A stretch of DNA of 64,000 nucleotides from Caenorhabditis remanei. Taxonomy: Eukaryota > Nematoda > Chromadorea > Rhabditida > Rhabditidae. The first letter of the stretch is position 1; every line of letters begins with the position of its first letter. The DNA lies in assembly GCF_010183535.1 (NCBI RefSeq), contig NC_071331.1:16616001-16680000 (forward strand), in the 5' to 3' direction. Both the position numbers and the translations under genes were made by a program. The notes below the pieces were generated by a model. That model had not been told where the DNA came from. It did not search any database and saw only the letters and a list, made by a program, of their open reading frames with translations. This document shows, one piece after another, positions 22,170 to 34,141 of this stretch.

Positions 22170-23950
22170 TTAAAATCGGTGTGACCGATAACGATGATTG
22201 AAAAGAGTCACGCGGGCGATCGTTGGGATTCTCCGAGCTGAACCAGCCGTTTCTGAATCAGGATTTGTTGGGCGGTGCGTTTGGAAGAAGTCTTTGGCAT
22301 CGGTGAAAAGTTCTTGCTGAGCGAGTGTCCGACCAGTAGAGATGACAAGCCAACGACCCGAGTACTGCAAATATTTCATTTTATTTTTTCCAAGAGCTTT
22401 TCGCAGGTCTTTGTCAACAATTGTATTTAGTACAAAAAGTGTTAATTCAACGAACTAATTGTTTTAGAGACATGTTTCTTTCTGCAGTGAACTTTTATTT
22501 TTGTAGGAAAAATATAATGGGGCTATTCAGGTCCGGAGATAACGATTTTCCCTCGATTTATTTACCGGAAAAAACGACGAAAAGCAAAAAAAAAACATTT
22601 TTTTCCGGAGGTGAATAACCCCATTACCTGACATGAACGGGAGTCACTAATTAAGCTATTCAAACATTTGAGAAAAATTACCAGTGGAACTTCTTTTTTC
22701 GGTGTTTCAAATGGAGTAATTTTCCAATTCTTCATCTCCTTTTCCTTCGTTTTTTGGATAACAGATTCTTTGGAAGATTTTCTTTTTGGTTTCACTGATT
22801 GCTCTTTCATGAATGGTTCTTTCATCTTGTCTGGATTTGATGGGGCTTCAGCAACAACCTTATTGAAAGAGTTGATCTGTTTCGTTGGTTCAACATTGAA
22901 TGTATCCTTATTAGTTTTCAACAAGTTCCGAGAAGCAGTTCTCACGATTGGGGTACTTTTGACATTTCTCATGTGACTCTCTAGAAGTGGGCCAGACGAA
23001 TACGTATATCTACTCAGAGCGCTTCCACTTTCTATAATTCCAGCATACTGATGATAATCCATCGAATCATCACCAACTTCGAGTGCTGCATTTATTTTTG
23101 ATGGTGTTGCTGTTGGAAGATCGCCCAAGCCCTCGAAAACAGTTTCCATTGGGACATCGAGTACCTAGAAACAAAGAATTTATTTATCAACTCAAAAATC
23201 AAACAATTTCAACTTACGTCAGAATTCGGGGATCCGAGAAAAGTGAACCCATCGGGTTTGGAAGGTAGTAAGCATCTTTTTGAAGCACTACCGGTAACTT
23301 TCTTATTGTAGTATGTTCCAGATCGACCAATGTGAATCCCTGAAAAATTCATTGTAAAATTTTGATTTCGATGAAAATGTTTATTTACCTGTAACATTCT
23401 CATTGTTTGACAATTTCAGCGGCGTTTTACTGAATGTCACTTTGAACGGAGACGGGCTCGAAATTCGAATAGATTTTCGTAGAGATTCAGGAGTTTTCAT
23501 TGTATTTGTAGGAGATGAAAACATTTTCCGCACCTTCTTATTCGATGGAGGAGAAAAAACATTGAAATTTGGAGGTAAATCTTCTTGTTTCGTATTTTGT
23601 CGAGCAGTCCGTTTCCGATTAGGAGGTGTCCGAACTCTAGCCCATTTCGTTGGTGGAGAACATTCTAATGGTCCCGATTGAAAACTAGTTGAAGCATCAG
23701 AAGCAGTCGCAGCAGTTATATCCATCAACTGGGTTTCATTCAAATCCGTGGAATAAAATGAATCATTTGTGAGCCCAAGACCACTGTCTAACGATAGACG
23801 CGGTTGAGGATTCGATGATGTTGTTGGATTCATATTATTATTATATAGCGTATTGTATTGCGTGTAATAGTCTGAAAAAAGCGAAATTAATTGTTTTCGA
23901 ATACTAGAAAACTTACCATCATAAAATGCATTGTTGTTCGCGGGAAACAT
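22170..23950 (-). CDS. Unnamed protein of about 440 residues with a Myb MuvB-binding-domain-like C-terminus
   Basis: Five exons by eye: about 23,950-23,918, 23,872-23,396, 23,342-23,218, 23,166-22,678 and 22,375-22,170. The start is MFPANNNAFYD; no DNA-binding (SANT) repeats lie upstream. The body is Ser/Thr/Pro-rich and disordered, with TP/SP sites (TPPNRKRTARQ, SPPSNKKVRKMFSSP, SKTPLKL) suited to CDK phosphorylation. Before the last intron is WKITPFETPKKEVPL. The last exon joins in phase 0 and encodes RWLVISTGRTLAQQELF then TDAKDFF. This follows, without gaps, the W-x6-G-x-T-x2-Q-x2-[ML]-x3-A-[RK]-x2-[LF] pattern I recall from the C-terminal MuvB-binding domain of animal Myb proteins. KKVRK after SP also recalls B-Myb. 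The gene is real (good splice sites); the Myb link is inference. Confidence 0.75.
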
Positions 23951-26900
23951 CCTAAATAATGCCCGATGCGCGGCGCAAATCCTAAAAAGCGTGTGCTAAG
24001 GAGCACAGGTTGTTGTGTAGCCCGATGCCGTTTTCTGGAAAATATCAGTGTAAAATATAATTTATGAAGCCAGCGATGAGGTGAGTAAATCAATCACGGA
24101 AACGAGAAATGAGACAACTGACTGACAGAGGCAGAGAAATGGACAATAGGAGCTCGAAATGAAAAGGTTGGGATAATTGACACTGTGATGCGTGCTTGAT
24201 TGCGTAACGCTACGGGGTGGATCAAGCGGTTGAATCGGACAATTTGGAACAGAGGATTGCAGATGTTGTTGCGAAATGAAAAAGATCGACACTCTACCGA
24301 CAAACCGGTGAATTGGGGTGATTATTACAAGATTTAAAGAAATTATTACGATAATGAAAGAAGCGGAACTGAAATTAGAAAACAGGTTCCCAGGCGGCAT
24401 ACGGTAAGCGGCACGAGACCTATCCAATAATGAGAATGTTCCTTTGGAGTACTGTAGCGAAATAAGCAGATTCTTGGTTTTATCACACAGAAACATTTCG
24501 AAGAAGTAAAGAGCGCAAAACAATAAGCCGAAAAACTATGATATGAAAAGGATTCAAAAACAGCGGGAGGTGCCTTGAACACCCTGGTACGGGAAAAGGC
24601 GCGGGATAAGGGATAAGAGAAAATGCTTTTTGTGTTAGCCGCAAAGGTCAAAAATAACTTTTGCAGAATTCTAAAATAGTTTCAAGGTTTCTTCTTTGGT
24701 AATTGACAGATGGAGGAAAAGTTAATGACTCTGATATGTAGGTGGTACAGACCATGTGTTAAACATGGGAGATTTCGGAAATCTGAAGCAGATGGTAGAT
24801 TATTATGGCCTAGGTGGCAGCTGATCCCCCCATAGAACAGAAGGAGATGGTAGCCTAATTTGCCGACGACGTGCTTCGTTGGCCACCTGTCTAGTGTTTC
24901 GCCGCAAGATACTCGTTATTCCGCTCGACGAGATTCTGCTCCGAAAGACAGAAGCTCGTAAAGAACAACGGGTCGCGGGACATATAAAAAGACTGGAAAG
25001 GACCGCCCGAGACGAACAACCAAGAGAGAAGACGGCAGATCGACACCTACGATTTACTGTCGATTCTGATGTGAATCGGAGATAATGATTCAAGATTAGC
25101 AATTTCTAACATCTAGCAAAAGAAACTGTCAGCTAGGTACCAAAGATGGTATTGAAACGATTAAAATGTGAAAAGTGGTATTTGCATAACAAAGTAAACG
25201 TTTTATTTAATGAATCAAGTTGATTATGATATGCATAATAAATAAGAAAAGAGCCCGTATTCCGTGAGAAACTATGATATAACAATGGAAAGTAGAAGTG
25301 GTTGCTGACCGTCGGCTGCGAATCATTAGGTATCGAATTTCAATAAGACCGCCCCGCTTCGAGTATATTAGAAGACAGAAAGGGGTAACGGCAGAACAAA
25401 AAAACTGGGATGACCGGGGGCAACCTATAGAAATAGTGCAGAATAGAAAAGAGGGATAGAGGACAACAGACGTTTGGGTTAGACACAGGAAGATGAGGAT
25501 ACAACGGGAAAGAAACTGAGCAGTAAAGAGGAGCGGACTGTGACCGGACAGAACCTCGAGGGATTCTATAGAGGGGGGATACCATCGGCTAATTACTACT
25601 GTTACGTGACACACGCACATCGTTGATGGACAACCCCGGTCAGTCAGTCAGTCAGTCTCTACTACTACTACTGCTGCCACCTAATTACAGTTTCATGAAC
25701 AAATTATACGTTTTATACGTTTTCACGGACGAAGACCTTCAAGTTGATTTTTCCACTAATTACGGAGGTGAAGACGTTTTCTTTGTTTAGGCTTAGGATC
25801 TCTCAGTGAACTTTACTGTAAGTATTACGCTAATTAGTAGGTGTTTGTCAATTGCTAATCTATTTGTTTCAAGTGGCTTTCTAATTAGTCTCTGACTTTT
25901 TGGATTAGTCTCTTCCGAAAACTTTGTATGTTCATTTACCTTGGGATTACTGTACGAAAGTGGACATGAACGGTTTATGTGAAGTTTCATATTCAGGTTT
26001 GAAAATACGGAACATAATCTGGAATTGACGTCATGGTTAATCAAGAAATGGGAAAAGTTCACAGATAGTTTAAAGTTTTTTCAACACTGTAAAATGTATT
26101 CTTTCCCTATGTTAACACAAACATTTGGGGCAATAGAAGGTGTTAGATAATGATCGTTTGCACTAGAACAACACAATATTGTATGTATCTTATCGTTTGT
26201 GCACATGGCCATGTCCTTCTAGAGCACTAATTCAGGTCCCATAAACAAATAGAAAGGGCCCGCGACCCATAGAGACATAAGATGAATGTGTCGACCAACA
26301 TTTACCCTAACCCATTGAATACACACATACTAATAACCAAGTCAGAGCAGTCACCCCAAAATCTGATGGATTACCAAAGAAGGCATCTATGGAAGGAGGG
26401 GGAGAAGCATGGCTTGTTTGGAATATGGTTATTAATGAGATTCTGGCACGATATGCTCAATAAAACACTCATTTGAGAAGAAGTAGATCGGGAGGATGAA
26501 AAGGAAGATATTGACGATGTTATCTGATGCCTCGAATACTGTATAAATATAACTTTTGTTCTCATTCTCTTTTATCTCTCTACGTCTCTCACTCTCTCGA
26601 GAGCGGCATGCACTTTGACGTTTGATTGCGTAGAGAATAGTGTTGATGAGCTACAAAAGTGCACTAGATCTACATGTACTTTCATTTCAAAAAGTATGAA
26701 AAATGATCGATGAGGATTACGAAAGAGAGAATATTCCTATCTACACCATGGTGCGAAGGGGTTGTAAACGGAGGACACAGCTGCTTGACCTTGCATTCGA
26801 CCCGACCATCAATGGCGTTATGAGCCTGTATTAGGAAATAGAAAAGAAGGGGTTTTTTTCGGTGTTCAAGGACCTCTTGCCTCCCTTAGTGTGCTCTCTT

Positions 26901-29161
26901 TTATGCAATCTTTTGTTGGCTCGAATAATGCATGAAAGGTCGTTGATGATGACTGAGTGGTTTGGAGAAAAGGACTACTGTGCAAATGAGAGAAAGTCTT
27001 GTAAACTTTAAAAGAAGATAAATAGTTGTTTAGTCAGAATTGCGAATGTGACAGTCAATGCAAATGAGAATGAATGAAGCTCGAGACGAAGAAGAAGCTG
27101 ATGAGATGAAATCATGCGTTTCCCGCTGGTTTTGAATAAATTGAAATGAGAAGTCTACTGAATTAAACAAGAGGAGATGAATAAGAAACGAGGAAAAGAG
27201 GAAAACGTCAGTCGGGAGAAGAGGCAAACAGTTGACTGTAATCCGAGTCACGAAAGATCGTAAAAGTTACGCAACTTGTTAGCCAACATTTGTTTATAGA
27301 TCAGAGGAAAATCCCGCCAAAGAGATTATTTATGATACGGTCCAATGTTTGGAGAACTTTATGGAAATTGATTGGTTGGCAAGATCTACCGCAGAAATGA
27401 AGAAGGTACAAGTTCAGGGTTACGGTAGGAGTACGGTAATCTCAAGTTGAGACTCTCGATCTTGAGAATGGTGAACTCAAAGTAGAGTTTGACACTGAGA
27501 AATAATAACTAAAGCTCTTTTTGACAGAATAAACTGGATTTTTGTAATAAAAAGATTCCTTGAAGATTCTGATAATCCTATTGATTATGGGTTCAGATAT
27601 GTTCCGATCAGGCTAGGAAAAACAGACAAAGGAATGATTATTCCTTGGAATATACAATGAAATTGAAAGCTGATGAGTTGAAGTACTTTCAGAAAGTTTT
27701 CTTCTCAAGCCTCAATTTCTTCAAAACATCGGAAAAAACAATGGAAGTCGAGGACTTTCCAATGACCATTCGATACACAAGGACAACATCTCACAGGGGG
27801 TTTTCTTCATCGAAACGCGCGAATCTGGCGTCCATCAAACTCTTCTTTCTCTTTTTTTCCCTCGTTTTTTTGCCTCTTTTCGTCTGGCATACGAAGAAAA
27901 ACCATTAGTTTTTTCGCGCGCCCCGCACGCGTACAACCAGAAGAACCTTCAACAAGAGGAAAGGATCACCGGCTGTTACCGAAATGTTCTTTGTTTGAGA
28001 AAAAGAAGAAAAAAGAAGGGAAAAATGAAAGAGAAAATGAATGAAATTGAACAATTTGAGATGGAGTTCAACTCGATTCGGTACCAATTGAAATCATCAA
28101 AAAATTCATTATTCTGTAATAGTGTTGAATGAGACAACGAGACGGTCAATCAACTGCCTGGCACTGCGGGAAGGGGCGAGCAAGTAGAAGAAGAGAAATG
28201 ACTGATAACAGAAAATAATAGACACAAATATTCAGGTGACCTGTTGCAAAGGTCGTTATGGCAGAGACGAGAGTTTCCCAATATCATATGGGCTAGTTAT
28301 CTATTAAAAACAGGTAAGGAGTGCATAGGAATCACTCTAAAGAGAATGAATATGGGTAAACACATTGGATAAATTTAGAAACTGATTGGACGATATGTCA
28401 TTTAAAAGTGCATTGAATTCCTATTGTGAACCAACATCCAATATGAGAAAATTCATGGTTTAAGAGGATTAGAACTGTCTTGTTCCTAAATTGGAGATGA
28501 AATCAAAATACGAAAAGTTTCCATCTAGATAATTTCAGGAATGTTTGTCACAGGATTATAAACATACAATAAGGAGTACTGTAGTTTTGAAATGTGGGAA
28601 TTTTGTGAAAGTTTCCCAGAGTCACGGAGCTGATGATTTATTCTTATAGAGCGTGGATATCAAATTTAGGTCTTCAATTTCGTAATTGGTACATTTTTGT
28701 GTGAACTCTGTAAAAAGTTATACTTGCTAGTAGAATTAATGAAAAATATGAAAACTACAAGAACAACCACCTATTTCGTCTGGTACTGTAGTCCTAATTG
28801 GGTTACTGATCTTCTTCTAAATCTCCTCAAATCATTTTCAGTCAGTTCCTACTAAAATCTTATCAGAAATTTTCTAATCATTCAAAAGAAAACTACGTTC
28901 CGAAAGAAGAAAACGAAAGTGAAATGAGAAATGACGAATTGAATGCGGGAGTCTTGTCGGTGGCACTTTTTGGAAGGTGGGAGAAAAAAGAAATGTACTT
29001 TTAAAATGACTATTTGGACAAAGAAAAAGATGATATCATTCGGAACGAGCGGATGAATTCAAATATCGGTTTATGAAAAAGAATTGGAAATGACAAAAAA
29101 ACAGAGTTCATTGAAAAATAACCCGCAAAAAATACAAAAGAAGAATTGAAAATTCCTAATG
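23951..29161. other. 5.2 kb intergenic block, no supported gene
   Basis: Lies between the start of the Myb-like gene and the 3' end of the ZP gene, so it may be a large upstream regulatory region for the former. Features seen: a GC-richer patch at 24,840-25,085 that is open on both strands without splice signals; a short GTCA run followed by CTA triplets at about 25,636-25,676; scattered TACTGTAG-type words; purine-rich tracts after 27,900. No tRNA, repeat pair or convincing exon was found. Confidence 0.5.
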
Positions 29162-32150
29162 TTATCGTTTGTATTGTTCTCTGATATATTGATAAAGATT
29201 GGAAACAAGTGATAATGTGACAAGTACCAAAAGAATACAAATAACAAGAATATAGAGATGTTTCTCGTTGTCGCATCCTTCAGTTGATGATGATAGTTGA
29301 TCTGAAAAAGTTAATGTTACCGTACATTATCATCAGATAACAAGATTCACCTTTCCGAATATTTGTATCTCCATCATCTAATTCAACACTGACACTGTCA
29401 AATAATCTCATTTCCGTCATTCCTTCTTCTAGAATTTCACGTCTTCTCCGAAGTTTCGAGCAGATATTCGGTGCTTTTATCATTGGAGTGAACTCGATTG
29501 TACACGAGAAATAGACATCATCGGGCCCAGGAAATTTGAATGCTTTGATCATCAGATAATAGAACATTATGTTTTCAGAATCCTTGGCACGATGAAGAGG
29601 AGAAGCGAACTCACGACGGATTACACATCTGAGAGTTCACAAGTCATCTGTGATCAAGGAAGTAAAGAAACATACCCGTTCTCATCAATCATTTGCACTT
29701 TAGTATCTCCTTTCCCATCTGTCGCAAAACAAGAATGAACAAACATATCGTATTGATCAGAATCTGAAAAAGGAGACTAATAGATTTCAGATGCAGTAAG
29801 GCTTCTTACCATTCAAATAACTTTTAGCTCTTACGACCAACGAGATATTGTCTCCAATTTTGATAGGAGTGGTCACTGGAGGAGCGAATGGACCTGAAAA
29901 ATTGTAAAATTGAAGTTCTGAAATTCATTGTTGAGAAATGTCACCTTCTCCTCTCTGAATTTCCAATGTGACCTCTGGCTCAATTTGTTGTTCTTGAGTA
30001 GTCTTGAGTACGGAAGTAATTGCTTGTCGGCCTGCATCATCTGCTTGTTTGTTATGTTTTATTTCTGGTTTTGTATCCGGTTTTGGCTCAGAACTAGTCG
30101 ATGTTTCATGAATTTCCTTGCTGTTCGAATTGTCTGATGAAAATGGAGCATCCGCAGTTGGTGGTTGCTCTCTATAGGTTTTCGGTGTTGTCACATCCAC
30201 AACGTTGTTCGAGAGAGTTGGTGGAGTTGCATATGAATTTGGATCATTCCATTGAGATGCATCGACTTTCGTAGAAGGGAATATTCCAGGAGCAAATGGA
30301 ACCCCAACTCCTTGTTTGAAATGAACATTTGGAATGATTGGGAACGGCAACGGGGGAGTTGTTGTTGTTGGAAAAGTGAACATAATTGGAGGAATAGTTG
30401 ACGTAGACGTGGTGAAAACACGTGCAACAACTGGAGGAGATCTTTGAGGTATTTGGGGAAGATTTGGGAATAATGGTGGAGGAATAGAAGGTATTCCAAT
30501 TGTGGAGATTGGACGAGTCACATATCCTTCTGATGTATCTTTTGCAGTTGCGATTGCAGATAAATCAGGAGAAATTGGAGACATTGGATATGTAGAGACT
30601 GGTTTCATTGATGGTTCATATGGCTTCGCACCAGGAATCGGCCAGTTACCAAGATGAGAATCTCGGGAGAAAGCAGCTACTTGGCGAACTTCAGACTGAA
30701 ATTAAAAGTGATGCAGAGATAAAAGAAATAAAAGAGAAACACTTAAATTAGTCCGATCCAGAAGTACTGTAACCTAGAAAAACGATTCGATCTTTCGCGA
30801 TATATTCACGTGCAAACATATAATTAAGCATTCAATTTCAACGTTTTTCGAATAATTACATGTTTCTTTTTTGTCAACTTAGGTATTTTGAATGTGAATA
30901 TTCCAATAAAAAAAGAAATATTATTCAAATATTCAAAAACAAGTTCCTGGAACGATTCAATTACCGGTTTAATTGGCATGAGACTTGAATGCATTTTTGT
31001 GCTGACACTGCTTGCAACTGGACGAATCGGTTGTTGTTGATAAGAGTCTATTGTTCCAATTCCATCATCTTTTGCAACCCTAAATTCAAATCCTTTCTCA
31101 ATTTCTATTCTCCATCCCTTACGTCTTCAATGGGTCAGTTAATCTGCAGACAAATGAGAATTGTTTATCCGACGAGGTCTGCGTGTCTTTGTCCATCTGC
31201 ACATAAACTCTATTTTCCATCTGATCGATCATCTGAAGTCGTCGGGCAAATTATATAAGAAGAAGTTAAAGAAATTGAATGAAAAAGTGAAATCAACTCC
31301 TATTATGTCACTGTCCTACTTTCTCTCTCTTTTTCTTAATAATTTGGATGCCAACTCATCTTCCGTAGAATAATTGACAGGTGGTATAAAGTCTTTGTTC
31401 AAGAGTCTTGAGGTCACACACACACAACACTTACATTTCTTGTTGTTCTCTGCAATTTCGTTCCGCATTGTTGAGCTGGAATCGAGAAAAGTACAGTATC
31501 CCGATCGATATTATTGTAGTAGAGACAATCATTCGAAGCAGCGTAATTCAATGAATAGATCTTCCCAGTAAATGGTTTGTCGAAGTCAATTGAAGCTGTT
31601 ATTCCATCACTACTGCACATTGCAGATACGGCTGAAATCTTCATTGAATACATTTCCAGTTAGACGAGGATGACATCATTGAGACATTAAGAAGTTCCGT
31701 ATTTTTGAATAAATCTTCAGTAGAGAATGAGGAACTATAGTACCGTATAGTAAGATATACAATTTGGCCTTTTTCGGTTGAAAATGTCCAAATTTGAGAG
31801 GGTGTTACGGTACCACTGATAAATGAAGTTCTATCTTTGTTCTGTATGGTTTATTTATAATTTACTTTGTGAGACAATCAGTAATACCGTAACCCCTTCT
31901 CAAAGTTGGCCATTTTCAACTGAAGTCGAACTCTCTAGAATTCGGAATTCTTTGAGTTTAATTTTAGGAAGAAGGAATAATTTAAAAAACAACAGGAAAG
32001 GCATCATTAAAGATTGATTTAAAAATAAGTGTTCAAAGAAATATGAACTTTGACAAGTCACATACCTCGAATTTCAGCATACTGTGGTGTAACATATTGG
32101 TTCTGACAGAACTTCAAAGATAAAAGAAATAGAAGAAAACTTCGTTTCAT
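29162..32150 (-). CDS. Membrane-anchored ZP-domain (cuticlin-like) protein with a long Pro/Thr-rich insert
   Basis: Secretory ZP proteins polymerise in apical extracellular matrix and cuticle. The signal peptide is MKRSFLLFLLSLKFC. The ZP-N part is in exons at about 31,650 and 31,245: SAVCSSDGITASIDFDKPF, GKIYSLNYAASNDCLYY, SIPAQQCGTKLQRT and KQFSFVCRLTDPLKT. A Pro/Thr/Ser-rich insert of about 300 residues follows (30,700-29,940), with runs such as TTTTPPLPFP. The ZP-C part resumes with APPVTTPIKIGDNISLVVRA, YDMFVHSCFATDG, IDENGCVIRREF and DVYFSCTIEFTP. KLRRRREI is a likely furin site, and a membrane span, LYILVICILLVLVTLSLV, and short basic tail end the protein. ZP-N plus ZP-C are standard for nematode CUTL proteins; the insert is unusual. 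About ten exons. Confidence 0.85.
31764..31926. repeat. Short palindromic MITE copy, family member C (within a ZP-gene intron)
   Basis: Ends read ggttgaaaatgtccaaattt on the left and caaagttggccattttcaac on the right, an inverted pair. The ends match those of the larger copies at 39,238 and 50,025. The inner part is shortened and diverged compared with those copies. It lies in an intron of the ZP gene. Confidence 0.6.
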
Positions 32151-34141
32151 TTCGATTTTCGTCTGTTTGGGTGTCTGGCTTCGTTGTAATGGGGATACCT
32201 TACTCTTAACCTCTTTCTCTCTATTTCTTTCTCTATTTCTACACCTAGGGTTAATTATATTCGGAGCGAGAGGGAGGGGCGGGAAAACGAAACGAACGAA
32301 GCAATGAATTGAGTACCTGTGTAGTACACAAACTGAAAAGAAGTCGTCACTACTTGTGGATAGAAAATAGACGAAGGTCATGTCGCTAATTGACTCGGAA
32401 ATGGACCAATGCTGTCAACTTTCAGAAAACGATATATATTGGGAAATGGTGTGGAACAACGGAAAAAAATACTTTTAAAAAAGATCTGAATTTAAATGGA
32501 AGTTTATGGAAGTGTGTTTAACGACACAGAAATAATCGTAATTTGTTTAGAAAGAAGACATGGATAGGTATAAGTATGAACTCTCAACATAGAGACATTA
32601 ATATTATGAATATGTTTTCTCGTGTTTTATCAATATTTGAATCTTCATAAGAAACAGACCCATAGCAAGCGAGCCCGACTTCTTCGGAAAATGATTTCCT
32701 ATTTCTCAGATTTTGTTAGCTTGAAAGTTGTTCTATCGTTTGATACATCTTCATCTTCTAAGTCACATCATCCAAAAGTTGTGTGAAGTTGAAAGATTCA
32801 GAGTTGTTGCCAGTAGTTCTGAATAGGGAGCATTTCTTATGTATTCGGACGTTATGTATTACTGTATGTGGTACTGTAGTTCGTGAAGTCTTTCCGAATA
32901 GTTGATGAGAACTAAGCATTCTTCACAACTTTTCTGACAGTTTTTGATCTCTTGTTCTCGACGTGCATCCAGAAATTCCCATGTTCACATCCAAAGAATG
33001 TCCAAATGTACTATTCAAACATTGGGATACTGTAGATTATGATAGACTACCTTAATTTAATATGTTTCAGCTAACCATAAATTTCTTGATGGTCATGATT
33101 GGAAGACGCATTAAGTTATAAAATAGGCTTTTAAAAAAACTTTTAAAAATTAGGACTTTTTTGTTCTTTGATCAAAATATTCCCTTCAATTTGGCCTCCG
33201 ATATGCTCATCTTTCGAAAATTGTTACCTCTCACGGCATCTTACAGCGGAAAGAAACTTCACGTCAACTCTTTTTCTCTAATTCTCAGAACGAGAGAATT
33301 AATTATTAGAATCAAAAAATGTTGCATTGAGAAATCAAATTTTTGTCCAGTTTATGCGGGTGTGAGAAGATTTGTTAATTTTTTGTTATAAAAGTACGAC
33401 GAGGAAAGTATTTTCTATCAGCCTATATGTTTTTCGTATTCTGAAAACTATTCTGAAGAATAAAAATGGTTTCACGAAACAACTAAAATTCCATTAAACA
33501 ATGGGATTTAGGGAGATTATAAGACAGCATTATTCGTACGGATTGTATGTTTTTCTTTTCTATTGTTCTAGTGTATTTCCTATTGTAGCTTTTTTTAATT
33601 TTCTATTCAAGTTGTATTTTCTCTCTTCATTTTTACATGCAGAGAGGTTTTGGGTCTCGCCACGACAATGGACCACCCAGTCAGAAAACTGCGGACCGCC
33701 CAGTCAGAAAAGGTTACATTGGAATTTTGTAACGCTTCACTAGGTGTCCACGTGGCTTATTCGAAAAGTCCTATCATTTCTTGGTTTTTTATTAAAGAAA
33801 GTCCTATTCTCTTCAAAAAATTCGGATATTTTCTTACTTTTGTCTGAAAATTTGCTTCATTATATCCTCTAAAGCTCTCCTAGCTACTAAACTTTTTCAT
33901 TTCGAAAAAATAAATTTAAACCGATCCTTAATGAAGTTTTTGATTGGTTGTTTATTAGGAAAATCGGATTATTTTTCAGAATTTCAACCATTTTCTTTTT
34001 TGTTCGAAAATTCTCACTTTTGTAGCTTTGAAACTACGCCATTTTGAAATATAGATTCACTCTCTTTCTTTCATAATATTCTTTCTCTTTATTCCAATTG
34101 ATTAATTTTTTTCAGAACTTCCCATATAAAACCGCGCTGCC
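32151..34141. other. 2 kb spacer upstream of the ZP gene
   Basis: Probable ZP-gene promoter nearest 32,150, with a purine/pyrimidine-skewed stretch at about 32,190-32,290. The rest is AT-rich. At 33,660-33,715 a sequence of the type ggaccacccagtcagaaaa is present twice in tandem, next to a gtctcgccacgac word common in Caenorhabditis repeats. No gene is supported. Confidence 0.4.

Noticed and set aside
22620..22680. Possible extra exon between the last two exons of the Myb-like gene
   Set aside because: The acceptor is weak, the segment is 28 bp and it puts a stop in frame; direct joining is clean in phase 0.
24879..25085. Arg-rich plus-strand open frame
   Set aside because: It has no ATG start and no splice signals; kept only as a compositional finding, not as a gene.
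25636..25676. GTCA/CTA short tandem run as a CRISPR or minisatellite
   Set aside because: Only a few units of 3-4 bp; an ordinary microsatellite. No CRISPR array exists in this eukaryotic window.
27645..27908. 87-codon frame ending in a hydrophobic Phe/Leu stretch
   Set aside because: The hydrophobic part is a translation of a T-rich tract, and no flanking exon was found.
32151..33160. Scattered TACTGTAG words as a regulatory motif
   Set aside because: The word recurs throughout intergenic DNA here and is a common Caenorhabditis repeat word; no clustering near one promoter.
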